This document shows, piece by piece, positions 12,825-13,440 of a stretch of DNA of 13,440 nt (its first letter is position 1; the number at the start of each line of letters is the position of its first letter). Made by a program: the position numbers and the translations under genes. The notes below the pieces were generated by a model. That model searched no databases, was not told where the DNA came from, and was given only the letters and a program-made list of their open reading frames with translations. The DNA comes from Bacteroidota bacterium (GTDB lineage: Bacteria > Bacteroidota > Bacteroidia > Flavobacteriales > Schleiferiaceae), in NCBI GenBank assembly GCA_005786915.1, contig SYCM01000107.1:1-13440 (forward strand), read 5' to 3'.

Positions 12825-13440
12825 CTAACCCCGCACTTCTTCGGCGTAGTGCAGGAAGAAGCGGGGGATGGTGCGAATCCCTTGGAAGTAGTTGTCCAGT
12901 CCGTAGTGCTCGTTGGGCGAGTGGATGGCGTCGCTGTCGAGGCCAAAGCCCATCAAAATCGACTTAACTCCCAGTTCCCGCTCGAAGAGGGCGACAATGG
13001 GAATGGACCCGCCGTCGCGCGTAGGCACCGGCTCGCGACCGTAGGTTTCGGCCATTGCCTTGTGTGCGGCGCGGTAGCCCGCATGGTCGGTCGGGCACAC
13101 GTACGCGTGGCCGCCGTGGTGCGGGCGCACCTCGACCTTGACGCTCGCCGGGGCGATGCGGGTGAAGTGATGGGCAAACAGCTCCGTGATTTCGTCGGGA
13201 TCCTGGTCCGGAACCAAGCGCATCGAAATCTTGGCGTAGGCCTTTGAGGCAATGACGGTTTTGGCGCCTTCGCCGGTGTATCCGCCCCAGATGCCGTTGA
13301 CGTCGAGCGTCGGCCGAATGCCGGTGCGCTCGATGGTGGTGTATCCCGTTTCGCCGTGGACGTCGCTGAGGTCCAAGGCTGCCTTGTACTCTTCGAGCTG
13401 GAACGGGGCCTTATTCAAGTCGGCGCGCTGGGCGTCGCTC
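12825..13440 (-). CDS. M20-family metallo-dipeptidase, C-terminal part (5' end outside window)
   Basis: The C-terminal 205 or so residues of an M20 (ArgE/DapE/carnosinase-like) dipeptidase, read on the minus strand and open to the window edge. The first in-window residues SDAQRADLNKAPFQLEEY continue upstream, so the TTG at 13418 is not the start. The segment IWGGYTGEGAKTVIASKAYAK followed by ISMRLVPDQDPDEI belongs to the dimerisation domain. After it comes the return to the catalytic domain: TRDGGSIPIVALFERELG and GFGLDSDAIHSPNEHYGLDN. The His of IHSPNE is the metal ligand near the C-terminus. The other metal ligands lie in the missing N-terminal part. The family hydrolyses dipeptides in the cytoplasm; the exact substrate cannot be told. 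It converges with PiT on a shared terminator. Confidence 0.92.
   Translation of the reverse strand, partial: SDAQRADLNKAPFQLEEYKAALDLSDVHGETGYTTIERTGIRPTLDVNGIWGGYTGEGAKTVIASKAYAKISMRLVPDQDPDEITELFAHHFTRIAPASVKVEVRPHHGGHAYVCPTDHAGYRAAHKAMAETYGREPVPTRDGGSIPIVALFERELGVKSILMGFGLDSDAIHSPNEHYGLDNYFQGIRTIPRFFLHYAEEVRG

Noticed and set aside
1..13440. Search for defence systems, CRISPR, phage or transposon genes, tRNA or rRNA, biosynthetic clusters
   Set aside because: Every stretch of more than about 85 bases is filled by a recognisable housekeeping or respiratory gene. No tandem repeats, integrase or transposase motifs, or cloverleaf-like sequences were noticed by eye; covariance-model searches would be needed for a formal negative.

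Overview
The window looks like ordinary chromosomal core genome from a high-GC member of the Bacteroidota, probably close to Flavobacteriia. Four things point there. The cytochrome oxidase genes run in the typical Bacteroidota order: ctaB, two adjacent COX3 genes, COX4, SCO, a DUF420 gene and a small Cys-x-x-Cys gene. The protein variants match that phylum, including the 106-residue COX4 and the PiT transporter with a fused PhoU-like tail. Several genes are preceded by the Bacteroidota -7 promoter element TAnnTTTG. Clear Shine-Dalgarno sequences are generally absent. The species cannot be named from the sequence.

Region 1 (1-4686, + strand) is a tightly packed run. It holds the end of cysQ (3'-phosphoadenosine 5'-phosphate phosphatase) and ctaB (heme O synthase). 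Two cytochrome c oxidase subunit III paralogs, subunit IV, a SCO copper chaperone, a DUF420/CtaM-type membrane protein and a 75-residue Cys-x-x-Cys membrane protein follow. Several genes overlap by 1-8 bases, so this is probably one operon for maturation and accessory subunits of an aa3/caa3 oxidase. The catalytic subunits I and II and heme A synthase are not in the window.

Region 2 (4687-8040, + strand) carries a TolC-family outer-membrane channel, a MacA/HlyD-type periplasmic adaptor and tsaB (tRNA t6A synthesis), joined by 1-4 base overlaps. The inner-membrane pump that would complete the exporter is missing.

Region 3 (8015-10469, - strand) is a two-gene unit: a DUF255 (YyaL/SSP411-like) thioredoxin-domain protein followed by tag (3-methyladenine DNA glycosylase I). 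It overlaps tsaB tail to tail by 26 bases.

Region 4 (10470-12824) starts with an 84-base divergent promoter region in which both genes may be leaderless. A PiT phosphate transporter with a PhoU-like C-terminal domain and a strong bidirectional terminator follow. Region 5 (12825-13440, - strand) is the C-terminal part of an M20-family dipeptidase that runs off the window.

No stretch longer than about 85 bases lacks a gene. I found no RNA gene, insertion sequence, CRISPR array, phage gene or defence system. I see no convincing undescribed system. The best leads are the small Cys-x-x-Cys protein, the histidine-bearing periplasmic insert in the second COX3, the pump-less exporter pair and the divergent leaderless promoter region.
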